Assembly: GCF_014701095.1 (NCBI RefSeq)
Contig: NZ_AP023439.1
Coordinates: forward strand, 4,514,001 to 4,578,000
From: Streptomyces tuirus
GTDB taxonomy: Bacteria > Actinomycetota > Actinomycetes > Streptomycetales > Streptomycetaceae
DNA length: 64,000 nucleotides
Reading direction: 5' to 3'
Shown here: in pieces, positions 1 through 6,504 of the stretch
Numbering within the stretch: position 1 is the stretch's first letter
Layout of the letters: each line of letters opens with the position of its first letter
Program-made: the position numbers and the translations under genes
Notes under the pieces: model-generated
The model's database searches: none
What the model saw: only the letters and a program-made list of their open reading frames with translations
Told to the model about the DNA's origin: nothing

Positions 1-894
1 CCGCACCCCGGCCGCCCGCAGCAGCCGTACCGGAGCCGCACCCCGACGGTCGACGCCGCCGCAGCCGCCCTGCGGCAGGCACACCACCGCCACTCCCGCT
101 GCCGCGAGTTGGTCCGCCGTCCGGGAGGCCACCTCGGAGGGCAGCCGGCCGAGGTCGCCGCACGGGCTGAGGGTCACGCCGGGGCGCAGGCCGCCCGCCA
201 TCGCCGCGAGCCGGGCCAGCCGGGCCGGGTCACCGGCGTCCGTGTGCAGGTCGACCGGGCAGCCGTGCTCGGAGGCCAGCTCCAGGACCGCCTCCACGTA
301 CCCCGTCGGATCCGGGTCGAGGTCCGGCCGCCCGCCCACCACCGAGGCGCCCATCTTCACGGCGTCCCGCAGCATCGCCAGGCCGTCGGCGCCGGCGACC
401 CCGGTCAGCACCCGGGGCATCGCCACCGTCGTCAGCTCCGCCAGCCCGCGCAGCGCGCGCCGCGCCTGCAGCACGGCCGTCAGCGCGCCCAGCCCCTGGA
501 CGTCGCCCACGCGCACGTGCGCCCGCATCGCGGTCGCGCCGTGCCCGAGCTGGAGCAGCGCGGCCTCCGTCGCCCGGCGCTGCACGTCCTGCGGTTCGTA
601 GGAGACGGGACCTTCGGCGTCGGCCGACAGGGCCGTGTCGGCGTGGGCGTGCGGCTCGGCCGGGGCCGGCAGCAGCAGATAGCCGCCGAGGTCCACTCGT
701 GCCCGGCACGCGCGTGTGCCGCCCGCTCCCAGGCTGCCGGCCGTGCCGACCGCTTCGATGCGCCCGCCGCCCAGCCGTACGTCCACGGTCCGGCCGTCGG
801 TGAGCCGCGCACCGCACAGCAGCAGCGAGGACGGGTCCGCCGGGCCGGGCGAGGACGACGGGGGCGGTGGGGGCTGCGGCCGGCTGTCGGGCAT
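1..894 (-). CDS. Cytosine-deaminase-like amidohydrolase, C-terminus outside window
   Basis: The frame stays open from this ATG to the window edge, so only the first 298 residues are seen. It resembles the cytosine deaminase branch of the amidohydrolase superfamily, metal-dependent TIM-barrel enzymes that deaminate or hydrolyse heterocycles. Seen: a short N-terminal beta region, a metal-binding HxH in PAEPHAHAD (H82, H84), and a second metal-ligand-like motif VDLHTDAG near residue 217. The N-terminus carries a Pro/Ser-rich stretch of about 20 residues. A GGAG sits just upstream of the ATG. The substrate cannot be told from sequence; the C-terminal Asp and His ligands are outside the window. 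Confidence 0.75.
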   Translation of the reverse strand, partial: MPDSRPQPPPPPSSSPGPADPSSLLLCGARLTDGRTVDVRLGGGRIEAVGTAGSLGAGGTRACRARVDLGGYLLLPAPAEPHAHADTALSADAEGPVSYEPQDVQRRATEAALLQLGHGATAMRAHVRVGDVQGLGALTAVLQARRALRGLAELTTVAMPRVLTGVAGADGLAMLRDAVKMGASVVGGRPDLDPDPTGYVEAVLELASEHGCPVDLHTDAGDPARLARLAAMAGGLRPGVTLSPCGDLGRLPSEVASRTADQLAAAGVAVVCLPQGGCGGVDRRGAAPVRLLRAAGVR

Positions 895-931
895 CGCACT
901 CCAGGGGCTCGGGGGCTGCGCGCGGGAGGAC

Positions 932-943
932 GCGTGATCACGC
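932..943. promoter_or_regulatory. 12-nt perfect palindrome upstream of the amidohydrolase gene
   Basis: GCGTGATCACGC reads the same on both strands and lies about 40 bp upstream of the amidohydrolase start, in the gap shared with the tRNA-Thr promoter. It could be an operator. Nothing here identifies a binding protein. Confidence 0.25.
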
Positions 944-1093
944 AGAGTGAGACGAGCCTAGGACGGCCTCCCGTCCGTGGCCGGGAGGAGCGCAATAGTC
1001 GTACCGGCGTGGTCCGCTCGCGGGGCGGGAGGTGCCCCACGGGGCTGCCGGGAGGACGGGCCGGGCGCCCGGGGTGGGTGCCTCGAAACGGAT

Positions 1094-1123
1094 TTGGGTG
1101 AACGGCCGCGGAGCGTGTAATGT
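1094..1123 (+). promoter_or_regulatory. Probable tRNA-Thr promoter
   Basis: A TTGGGT -35-like hexamer and a TAATGT -10 are separated by 18 bp, and the -10 ends 11 bp before the tRNA-Thr 5' end. The same transcript may continue through tRNA-Met to rpmG. Confidence 0.5.
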
Positions 1124-1134
1124 CTTCATCGCTC

Positions 1135-1207
1135 GCCCCAATAGCTCAGTCGGCAGAGCGTCTCCATGGTAAGGAGAAGGTCAACGGTTCGATTCCGTTT
1201 TGGGGCT
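1135..1207 (+). tRNA. tRNA-Thr (GGT)
   Basis: A full cloverleaf can be drawn: 7-bp acceptor stem GCCCCAA/TTGGGGC, D arm with GCTC/GAGC, anticodon stem TCTCC/GGAGA around the loop ATGGTAA (anticodon GGT, reads ACC/ACU), and T arm AACGG/CCGTT with TTCGATT. No CCA is encoded, as is usual in Streptomyces. Confidence 0.95.
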
Positions 1208-1254
1208 CTGGTGTGACTGGCTCCCGTCGCAAGACGGGGTCCGGACCACATCAA

Positions 1255-1327
1255 AGCGGTGTAGCTCAGTCGGTAGAGCAAGCGGCTCATAATCGCTGTG
1301 TCACCGGTTCAAGTCCGGTCACCGCTA
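1255..1327 (+). tRNA. tRNA-Met (CAT), elongator type
   Basis: Cloverleaf with acceptor AGCGGTG/CACCGCT, D arm GCTC/GAGC, anticodon loop CTCATAA (CAT) and T arm ACCGG/CCGGT. The fully paired A1-T72 end and the lack of three G-C pairs in the anticodon stem argue against the initiator tRNA. It lies about 90 bp upstream of rpmG. Confidence 0.93.
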
Positions 1328-1417
1328 CTGACAGTAGCCGATTGCGGGGTCGGTCCTTCGATCGGCTACTCTTTCTTGCGTTGAATCAGTCCATCCGTTC
1401 GTCTTAGGAGCACTCAC

Positions 1418-1582
1418 GTGGCTGCCACCGACGTCCGCCCGAAGATCACGCTGGCCTGCGTGGAGTGCAAGGAGCGGAACTACATCACCAAGAAGAACCG
1501 GCGTAACAACCCGGATCGCCTTGAGATGAAGAAGCACTGCCCGCGTTGCAACGCGCACACCGCGCACCGCGAAACGCGATAA
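1418..1582 (+). CDS. rpmG: 50S ribosomal protein L33
   Basis: The 54-residue product starts MAATDVRPKITLACVEC and ends AHTAHRETR, the usual length for bacterial L33. Two CxxC pairs (CVEC and CPRC) show that this is the zinc-ribbon form. Streptomyces often carry a second, zinc-independent L33 elsewhere. The GTG start follows a TAGGAG ribosome-binding site. The place downstream of tRNA-Thr/tRNA-Met and upstream of hadAB-like genes matches the mycobacterial rpmG2-hadABC-trpT-secE neighbourhood. L33 sits on the large subunit near the E site. Confidence 0.95.
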   Translation: MAATDVRPKITLACVECKERNYITKKNRRNNPDRLEMKKHCPRCNAHTAHRETR

Positions 1583-1682
1583 TTCAGGCTCGTACACGAG
1601 GCCGTTCCCGAGAGATCGGGGGCGGCCTCGCGTCGTTGAGGGACCCGTACCGGTCAGTAGAGCTACCAGGAGGTACCGAGCC

Positions 1683-2135
1683 ATGGCGCTCGACCAGTCC
1701 TTCGTGGGGCGGACGTACCCGCCCACCGCGCCCTACGAGGTGGGCCGGGAGAAGATCCGTGAGTTCGCCGAGGCGGTCGGGGACGCCAACCCGGCGTACA
1801 CGGACGCGGAGGCCGCCAAGGCACTCGGTCACCCCGATGTGATCGCCCCGCCGACCTTCGTCTTCGCGATCACCTTCAAGGCCGCCGGCGAGGTCGTCCA
1901 GGACCCGCAGCTCGGCCTGGACTACAGCCGCGTGGTGCACGGCGACCAGAAGTTCGCCTACCGCCGCCCGGTCCGCGCCGGCGACCGGCTCACGGTCACC
2001 TCGACCATCGAGGCGATCAAGTCCCTCGCGGGCAACGACATCGTCGACATCCGTGGCGAGGTCCACGACGAGGCAGGCGAGCACGTCGTGACCGCCTGGA
2101 CCAAGCTGGTGGCCCGCGCGGCCGAGGAGGCGTGA
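1683..2135 (+). CDS. MaoC-like N-terminal hot-dog dehydratase subunit (HadA-like)
   Basis: A 150-residue single hot-dog-fold protein of the FAS1-like dehydratase/MaoC N-terminal family. It fits HadA-type subunits, which lack the catalytic His/Asp and dimerise with a HadB-type partner to dehydrate (R)-3-hydroxyacyl thioesters. Seen: the N-terminal DQSFVGRTYPPTAPYEVGR segment, and PPTFVFAITF in the hydrated hot-dog helix region. A strong AGGAGG precedes the ATG. The next gene overlaps by 4 nt, so the two are probably translationally coupled and form a heterodimer. Streptomyces make no mycolic acids, so the true acyl substrate is unknown. Confidence 0.85.
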   Translation: MALDQSFVGRTYPPTAPYEVGREKIREFAEAVGDANPAYTDAEAAKALGHPDVIAPPTFVFAITFKAAGEVVQDPQLGLDYSRVVHGDQKFAYRRPVRAGDRLTVTSTIEAIKSLAGNDIVDIRGEVHDEAGEHVVTAWTKLVARAAEEA

Positions 2136-2572
2136 GCGACCCCATGACCGCGAAGATCTCCTACGCCGACGTCGAGGTCGGCACCGAACTGCCCGCGCAG
2201 ACCTTCCCCGTGACCCGCGAGACCCTCGTCCGCTACGCGGGCGCCTCCGGCGACTTCAACCCGATCCACTGGAACGAGAGGTTCGCCAAGGAGGTCGGCC
2301 TGCCCGACGTCATCGCGCACGGCATGTTCACCATGGCCGAAGCGATCCGCGTGGTCACCGACTGGACCGGCGACCCGGGCGCGGTCGTCGAGTACGGCGT
2401 CCGCTTCACCAAGCCCGTCGTCGTCCCGAACGACGACCAGGGCGCCGTGATCGAGGTGGCCGGCAAGGTCGCCGCCAAGCTCGACGACAACACCGTCCGC
2501 GTGGACCTGACGGCGACCTGCGCCGGGCAGAAGGTGCTGGGTATGTCCAGGGCGGTCGTACGACTGGCCTGA
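2132..2572 (+). CDS. MaoC family dehydratase, catalytic subunit (HadB-like)
   Basis: 146 residues, a single MaoC hot-dog domain. The hydratase-2 catalytic motif is present as SGDFNPIHWNE, with the Asp and His expected of R-specific enoyl hydratases/dehydratases, followed by GLPDVIAHGMFTMA. The GTG start overlaps the previous gene's TGA. An in-frame ATG four codons later (MTAKISY) is a possible alternative start. It should supply the active site for the preceding non-catalytic subunit. A strong terminator lies 18 bp downstream, so the transcription unit ends here. Confidence 0.88.
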   Translation: MSDPMTAKISYADVEVGTELPAQTFPVTRETLVRYAGASGDFNPIHWNERFAKEVGLPDVIAHGMFTMAEAIRVVTDWTGDPGAVVEYGVRFTKPVVVPNDDQGAVIEVAGKVAAKLDDNTVRVDLTATCAGQKVLGMSRAVVRLA

Positions 2573-2589
2573 GGCGGACACGACACGAT

Positions 2590-2622
2590 GTAAGGGGCTC
2601 TCTCCTGGAGGGTGCCCCTTAC
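2590..2622 (+). terminator. Intrinsic terminator after the hadAB-like pair
   Basis: A perfect 9-bp stem, GTAAGGGGC/GCCCCTTAC, closes a 15-nt loop. There is no long T-run, which is common in Streptomyces. Confidence 0.75.
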
Positions 2623-2646
2623 GCATGGCGCGTGCCGGAACATCGC

Positions 2647-2676
2647 TTGACAGAGTTAGTGATTGAACACTAACTT
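2647..2676 (+). promoter_or_regulatory. Promoter of the TetR gene, overlapped by its operator
   Basis: TTGACA (-35) and TAACTT (-10) are spaced by 18 bp. The predicted start falls on or next to the ATG at 2684, so the mRNA would be leaderless. The operator palindrome at 2655-2674 covers the spacer and most of the -10. Confidence 0.65.
2655..2674. promoter_or_regulatory. Operator palindrome O1 of the TetR regulator
   Basis: A perfect inverted repeat with arms GTTAGTG and CACTAAC around a 6-nt centre. A matching site in the opposite orientation lies before the MFS gene; 16 of 20 positions agree. The position inside the promoter suggests autorepression. Confidence 0.7.
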
Positions 2677-2683
2677 CGAATGT

Positions 2684-3253
2684 ATGGCCAGGATGAGTGC
2701 GGAAGAGCGGCGCGAGAGCGTCATCCGGGCGGCGACGACCGAGTTCGCCCGTGGTGGCTACCACGGCACCTCGACCGAGGCGATCGCCCGTCGGGTCGGC
2801 GTGTCGCAGCCGTACCTCTTCCGGCTCTTCCCCGGCAAGAAGGCGATCTTCCTGGCGGCGGCTCAGCGCTGTGTGGAGGAAACCATCCGCACGTTCGCGG
2901 ATGCCTCCGAGGGGCTTGAGGGCGAAGAGGCGCTGCACGCGATGGGGGAGGCGTACACCAAGGTCATCGAGGAGCGCCCCGAGCGGCTCATGATGCAGAT
3001 GCAGATGTACGTCGCCGTGCGGGCCGCCGAGGAGGAGGGGGACCACGAGTTCGGCGAGTCGGTGCGGGCCGGCTGGATGCGCCTGTGGGACACCGTCCAC
3101 ATCCCGCTGGGGGCGGACGCGGGTGAGACCACGACGTTCATGGCGTACGGGATGCTCATCAACTGCCTGACGGCCATGGGATTCCCGCCCGAGCACCGCG
3201 TCTGGGAGGGCATGTACCCGTCGGCGCGCCGCAAGGCCCGGCCGGAGGACTGA
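2684..3253 (+). CDS. TetR/AcrR family transcriptional repressor
   Basis: 189 residues. The N-terminal HTH spans about residues 5-50 and includes the family signature GGYHGTSTEAIARRVGVSQ followed by PYLFRLFPGKKAIF. The C-terminal ligand-binding helices are unlike any regulator I can name. I chose the ATG that gives MARMSAEERRE; an in-frame TTG 21 nt upstream lies inside the operator and promoter and is unlikely. It is followed 92 bp later by an MFS exporter with a copy of the same operator, the standard arrangement for an efflux repressor. The inducing ligand is not deducible. Confidence 0.9.
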   Translation: MARMSAEERRESVIRAATTEFARGGYHGTSTEAIARRVGVSQPYLFRLFPGKKAIFLAAAQRCVEETIRTFADASEGLEGEEALHAMGEAYTKVIEERPERLMMQMQMYVAVRAAEEEGDHEFGESVRAGWMRLWDTVHIPLGADAGETTTFMAYGMLINCLTAMGFPPEHRVWEGMYPSARRKARPED

Positions 3254-3295
3254 CAGGGAAGGGCGAGGATGCGGCGCATTTTCATGACCGCGAAA

Positions 3296-3315
3296 GTTAG
3301 TAATCAATAACTAAT
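3296..3315. promoter_or_regulatory. Operator palindrome O2, upstream of the MFS exporter
   Basis: Arms TTAGT and ACTAA flank the centre, with outer G/T ends. Read on the minus strand it matches 16 of 20 positions of the TetR-gene operator. It lies 31 bp before the exporter ATG, where bound repressor would block transcription. Confidence 0.68.
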
Positions 3316-3345
3316 CGATCACGGCACACACTCCATGGGGGAGCG

Positions 3346-4782
3346 ATGTCACAGCAGACCGCACGTCGCGGGGGAGCCGCCTGGGCCCTCGTCATCACCA
3401 GCGTCGCCGGATTCATGGCGGCCCTCGACAATCTCGTCGTCACCACCGCCCTGCCCTCCATCCGCGAAGATCTCGGCGGCGGACTGCACGACCTGGAATG
3501 GACCGTGAGCGCCTACACGCTCACCTTCGCCGTCCTGCTGATGTTCGGCGCGGCCCTCGGCGACCGCTTCGGCCGCCGCCGGCTGTTCATCGCCGGACTC
3601 GCCGTCTTCACCGGCGCCTCCGCCGCCGCGGCCATGGCGCCCGGCATCGACTCCCTCATCGCCGCCCGCGCGATCCAGGGCGTCGGCGCGGCCGTGATGA
3701 TGCCGCTGACGCTCACCCTGCTGACCGCCGCCGTGCCCGTCGCCAAGCGCGGCATGGCCTACGGCATCTGGGGCGCGGTCAACGGACTCGCCGTCGCCTC
3801 CGGGCCGCTCGTCGGCGGCACCCTCACCGAGCACATCTCCTGGCAGTGGATCTTCTGGCTGAACGTCCCGCTGGGCCTGGCCCTGCTGCCGCTCGCCCGG
3901 CTGCGCCTCGCCGAGTCCCACGGCACCGGAGCCCCGCTCGACGTCCCCGGCACCCTGCTCGCCAGCGGCGGCCTCTTCGGCATCGTCTACGGCCTGGTCC
4001 GCGGGCCCGTCGACGGCTGGACCGGGTCCCTCGTGCTGACGGGCCTGTTCGCGGGCTCCGCGCTGCTCGCCGGCTTCATCCTCTACAGCACCCGCGCCAA
4101 GAACCCGATGCTTCCCATGCGGCTGTTCCGCTCCCGTGCCTTCGCCGGCATCAACGCGGCGAGCCTGCTGATGTTCCTCGGCATGTTCGGCTCGATCTTC
4201 CTGCTCAGCCAGTACATGCAGGGCGTCCTCGGCTACTCGCCCACCGAGGCGGGCCTCAGGATGCTGCCCTGGACCGGCATGCCGATGCTGGTCGCCCCCA
4301 TCGCCGGCATCCTGGCCGACCGCATCGGCGGCCGCCCGGTCGTCGCCACCGGCCTCTTCCTGCAGGCCCTCGGCCTCGGCTACATGGCGGTGGTGGCCAC
4401 GACCGACGCCTCCTACGCCTCGCAACTGCCCGCCCTGATCGTCAGCGGCATCGGCATGGCGCTCTACTTCGCCCCCGCTTCGCACCTGGTGATGTCCAGC
4501 GTGCGGCCGTCGGAGCAGGGCATCGCCTCCGGGGCCAACAACGCGCTGCGCGAGGTGGGCGGGGCGCTCGGCATCGCCGTCATGGCGTCGATCTTCGCCG
4601 CCCAGGGCGGCTACGAGACCGGCCAGACCTTCGTCGACGGCATGCGGCCCGCCCTGGTGACGGGCTCCGCGGTGGTCGCCCTCGCCGGCATCGCCGCCCT
4701 GCTGATACCGACCCGGCGCCGCACGGAACGGCAGGAGGACCCGGCCGAACCGGCACCGGTGCTGGAGACGGCCGCCCACTGA
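3346..4782 (+). CDS. MFS drug exporter, DHA2 (EmrB/QacA) family
   Basis: 478 residues, the usual size for 14-helix DHA2 proton antiporters. Helix 1 has the family pattern FMAALDNLVVTTALPSI (acidic D in motif D1), the helix 2-3 loop has motif A as GDRFGRRRLF, and motif C-like GPLVGGTLTEHISWQWIFW follows helix 5. The C-terminal tail is charged and cytosolic. A GGGGAG lies upstream of the ATG. With the upstream TetR gene and two shared operators it forms an inducible efflux module. The substrate is unknown; hydrophobic antibiotics or cationic dyes are typical for the family. Confidence 0.92.
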   Translation: MSQQTARRGGAAWALVITSVAGFMAALDNLVVTTALPSIREDLGGGLHDLEWTVSAYTLTFAVLLMFGAALGDRFGRRRLFIAGLAVFTGASAAAAMAPGIDSLIAARAIQGVGAAVMMPLTLTLLTAAVPVAKRGMAYGIWGAVNGLAVASGPLVGGTLTEHISWQWIFWLNVPLGLALLPLARLRLAESHGTGAPLDVPGTLLASGGLFGIVYGLVRGPVDGWTGSLVLTGLFAGSALLAGFILYSTRAKNPMLPMRLFRSRAFAGINAASLLMFLGMFGSIFLLSQYMQGVLGYSPTEAGLRMLPWTGMPMLVAPIAGILADRIGGRPVVATGLFLQALGLGYMAVVATTDASYASQLPALIVSGIGMALYFAPASHLVMSSVRPSEQGIASGANNALREVGGALGIAVMASIFAAQGGYETGQTFVDGMRPALVTGSAVVALAGIAALLIPTRRRTERQEDPAEPAPVLETAAH

Positions 4783-4813
4783 CCCCGAAGGACCCCAACA
4801 AGGAGAAGCGGCC

Positions 4814-5194
4814 ATGCCCACTCTTCCCTGGACCGTCCCGACCACGCCGCCCCGCGACACCGAGGTGCACGTCTTCGCCTCCCGCTTCGAGACCCGCACC
4901 CTGTGGGGAGCCCTGAAGTTCCTCGCGGGGACGCCCGCCGTCTGGCGGCAGGTCCGCCGCAGCCCCGGCGCCTACGGAGCGACCCTGAAGGCGAAGCCCC
5001 TGCAACGGACCTTCTGGACCCTGTCGGCCTGGGAGTCCAAGGACGCCCTCCACGCCTTCGTCCGCGCGGGTGCCCACGGCCCCTCCTCCCGTGGCCTCGC
5101 CCCGCAGATGAGGGACTCCGCCTTCACCACCTGGCAGGCGAGCAGCGAGGACCTCCCGATCTCCTGGGACGAGGCACTCCGTCGCCTCCCCTGA
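4814..5194 (+). CDS. Small monooxygenase-like protein (ABM/DUF3291 superfamily, tentative)
   Basis: 126 residues with no signal peptide or membrane segment. The pattern HVFASRFETR, then a helix, then RTFWTLSAWESKDALHAFVRAGAH, resembles dimeric ferredoxin-like monooxygenases and heme-degrading-like proteins of the ABM superfamily. The assignment rests on fold-like spacing rather than catalytic residues. It starts 31 bp after the MFS stop behind an AAGGAGAAG site and ends at a strong terminator, so it is almost certainly co-transcribed with the exporter and controlled by the TetR protein. It may modify the exported compound. Confidence 0.6.
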   Translation: MPTLPWTVPTTPPRDTEVHVFASRFETRTLWGALKFLAGTPAVWRQVRRSPGAYGATLKAKPLQRTFWTLSAWESKDALHAFVRAGAHGPSSRGLAPQMRDSAFTTWQASSEDLPISWDEALRRLP

Positions 5195-5206
5195 CAGCCC
5201 ACGCGC

Positions 5207-5246
5207 GCGTGCGGCCCCGATCCCCCCGCGGAACGGGGCCGCACGC
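5207..5246 (+). terminator. Intrinsic terminator of the MFS unit
   Basis: Perfect 12-bp stem GCGTGCGGCCCC/GGGGCCGCACGC around a 16-nt loop, 12 bp after the stop codon. Confidence 0.8.
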
Positions 5247-5277
5247 ACGCGTGCCCGACCCTGTCAGTGCCGTCTCG

Positions 5278-5290
5278 TAGTCTTGAGCCC
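5278..5290 (+). promoter_or_regulatory. -10 element placing murB on a leaderless transcript
   Basis: TAGTCT followed by seven bases and then the GTG start. No Shine-Dalgarno sequence is visible. The -35 is weak (CCGACC at 17 bp). Confidence 0.5.
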
Positions 5291-6346
5291 GTGCAGGAAC
5301 TCCACGACGCCCCCCTCGCCCCGCTGACGACCTTCCGGCTGGGCGGCCCCGCGACCCGGCTGGTCACCGCGACGACGGACGACGAGGTGATCGCCGCCGT
5401 CCGCGAAGCCGACGAGGCGGGCACCCCGCTGCTGCTCATCGGCGGCGGCTCGAACCTGGTCATCGGCGACAAGGGCTTCGAGGGCACCGCCCTCGTCCTC
5501 GCCACCAAGGGCTACTCCCTCGACGGCACGCACCTGGAGCTCGCGGCCGGCGAGACCTGGACCGACGCCGTCGCCCGCACGGTCGAGGCGGGCCTGGCCG
5601 GCATCGAGTGCCTGGCCGGCATCCCCGGCTCGGCGGGCGCGACCCCCATCCAGAACGTCGGGGCGTACGGCCAGGAGGTCTCCTCGACGATCACCGAGGT
5701 CGTCGCCTACGACCGCCGCACCGGCGAGACGGTCACCCTGGCCAACGAGGACTGCGCCTTCTCCTACCGCCACAGCCGCTTCAAGTCCGACCCCGAGCGC
5801 TACGTGGTCCTGCGCGTGCGCTTCTCCCTGGAGGACGCCGAGGGCCTCTCCGCGCCCCTCCGCTACGCCGAGACGGCCCGAGCCCTCGGCGTGGAACCGG
5901 GCGACCGCGTCCCCCTCGCCTCGGCCCGCGAGACGGTGCTCAAGCTGCGGGCCGGCAAGGGCATGGTCCTCGACCCCGAGGACCACGACACCTGGTCGGC
6001 CGGCTCCTTCTTCACCAACCCGATCCTCACAGACACGGACTTCGAGACGTTCCGCGCCCGTGTCCGCGACCGGCTGGGCGACGGTGTGGAACCCCCGGCA
6101 TACCCGGCCGGCGAAGGCCGTACCAAGACCTCCGCGGCCTGGCTGATCGACAAGTCCGGCTTCACCAAGGGCTACGGCGACGGACCGGCCCGCATCTCCA
6201 CGAAGCACACGCTGGCGCTCACGAACCGGGGGAGTGCGACCACCGAGGATCTCCTCGCCCTGGCCCGCGAGGTCGTGGCCGGAGTCCACGAGACGTTCGG
6301 AATCACCCTGGTCAACGAGCCGGTGACGGTAGGAGTCAGCCTGTAG
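5291..6346 (+). CDS. murB: UDP-N-acetylenolpyruvoylglucosamine reductase
   Basis: 351 residues, typical type I MurB length. It reduces enolpyruvyl-UDP-GlcNAc to UDP-MurNAc with NADPH and FAD, the second committed step of peptidoglycan synthesis in the cytosol. Seen: FAD-binding GGGSNL (51-56), GIPGSAGATPIQNVGAYGQE, YRHSRF with the substrate-binding Tyr, the catalytic Ser in SAGSFFTNP, and the C-terminal Glu in LVNEPVTVG. The GTG before QELHDAPLAPLTTFRLGGP is the conserved start; upstream in-frame codons lie in the promoter. The gene is monocistronic between two hairpins. Confidence 0.97.
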   Translation: MQELHDAPLAPLTTFRLGGPATRLVTATTDDEVIAAVREADEAGTPLLLIGGGSNLVIGDKGFEGTALVLATKGYSLDGTHLELAAGETWTDAVARTVEAGLAGIECLAGIPGSAGATPIQNVGAYGQEVSSTITEVVAYDRRTGETVTLANEDCAFSYRHSRFKSDPERYVVLRVRFSLEDAEGLSAPLRYAETARALGVEPGDRVPLASARETVLKLRAGKGMVLDPEDHDTWSAGSFFTNPILTDTDFETFRARVRDRLGDGVEPPAYPAGEGRTKTSAAWLIDKSGFTKGYGDGPARISTKHTLALTNRGSATTEDLLALAREVVAGVHETFGITLVNEPVTVGVSL

Positions 6347-6416
6347 CCACCCGGCGTTGTTGCCAAGGCCGGGTGGGTCCGCAGCCCGGCGTAGCGGGGT
6401 GCCGCTGCGCCCACCC

Positions 6417-6435
6417 GTGCCGCCCTTAGCGGCAC
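6417..6435. terminator. Hairpin between convergent murB and the deaminase gene
   Basis: Perfect 7-bp stem GTGCCGC/GCGGCAC with loop CCTTA, about midway between the two convergent stops. It can serve both strands. The flanking text has the look of a widespread Streptomyces intergenic repeat. Confidence 0.55.
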
Positions 6436-6504
6436 GCATGCCCGCAGCTAGCCCCCCCGGCGCGGCCCCGACCCACCACCCGCCGGTCAGGCGCAAGACG
6501 TCAG

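Noticed and set aside
1255..1327. Reading the CAT tRNA as the initiator tRNA
   Set aside because: The acceptor end is fully paired and the anticodon stem lacks the three G-C pairs of initiator tRNA.
5469..6429. Alternative-frame proteins inside murB and its 3' gap
   Set aside because: Pro/Arg-rich translation typical of out-of-frame high-GC DNA.
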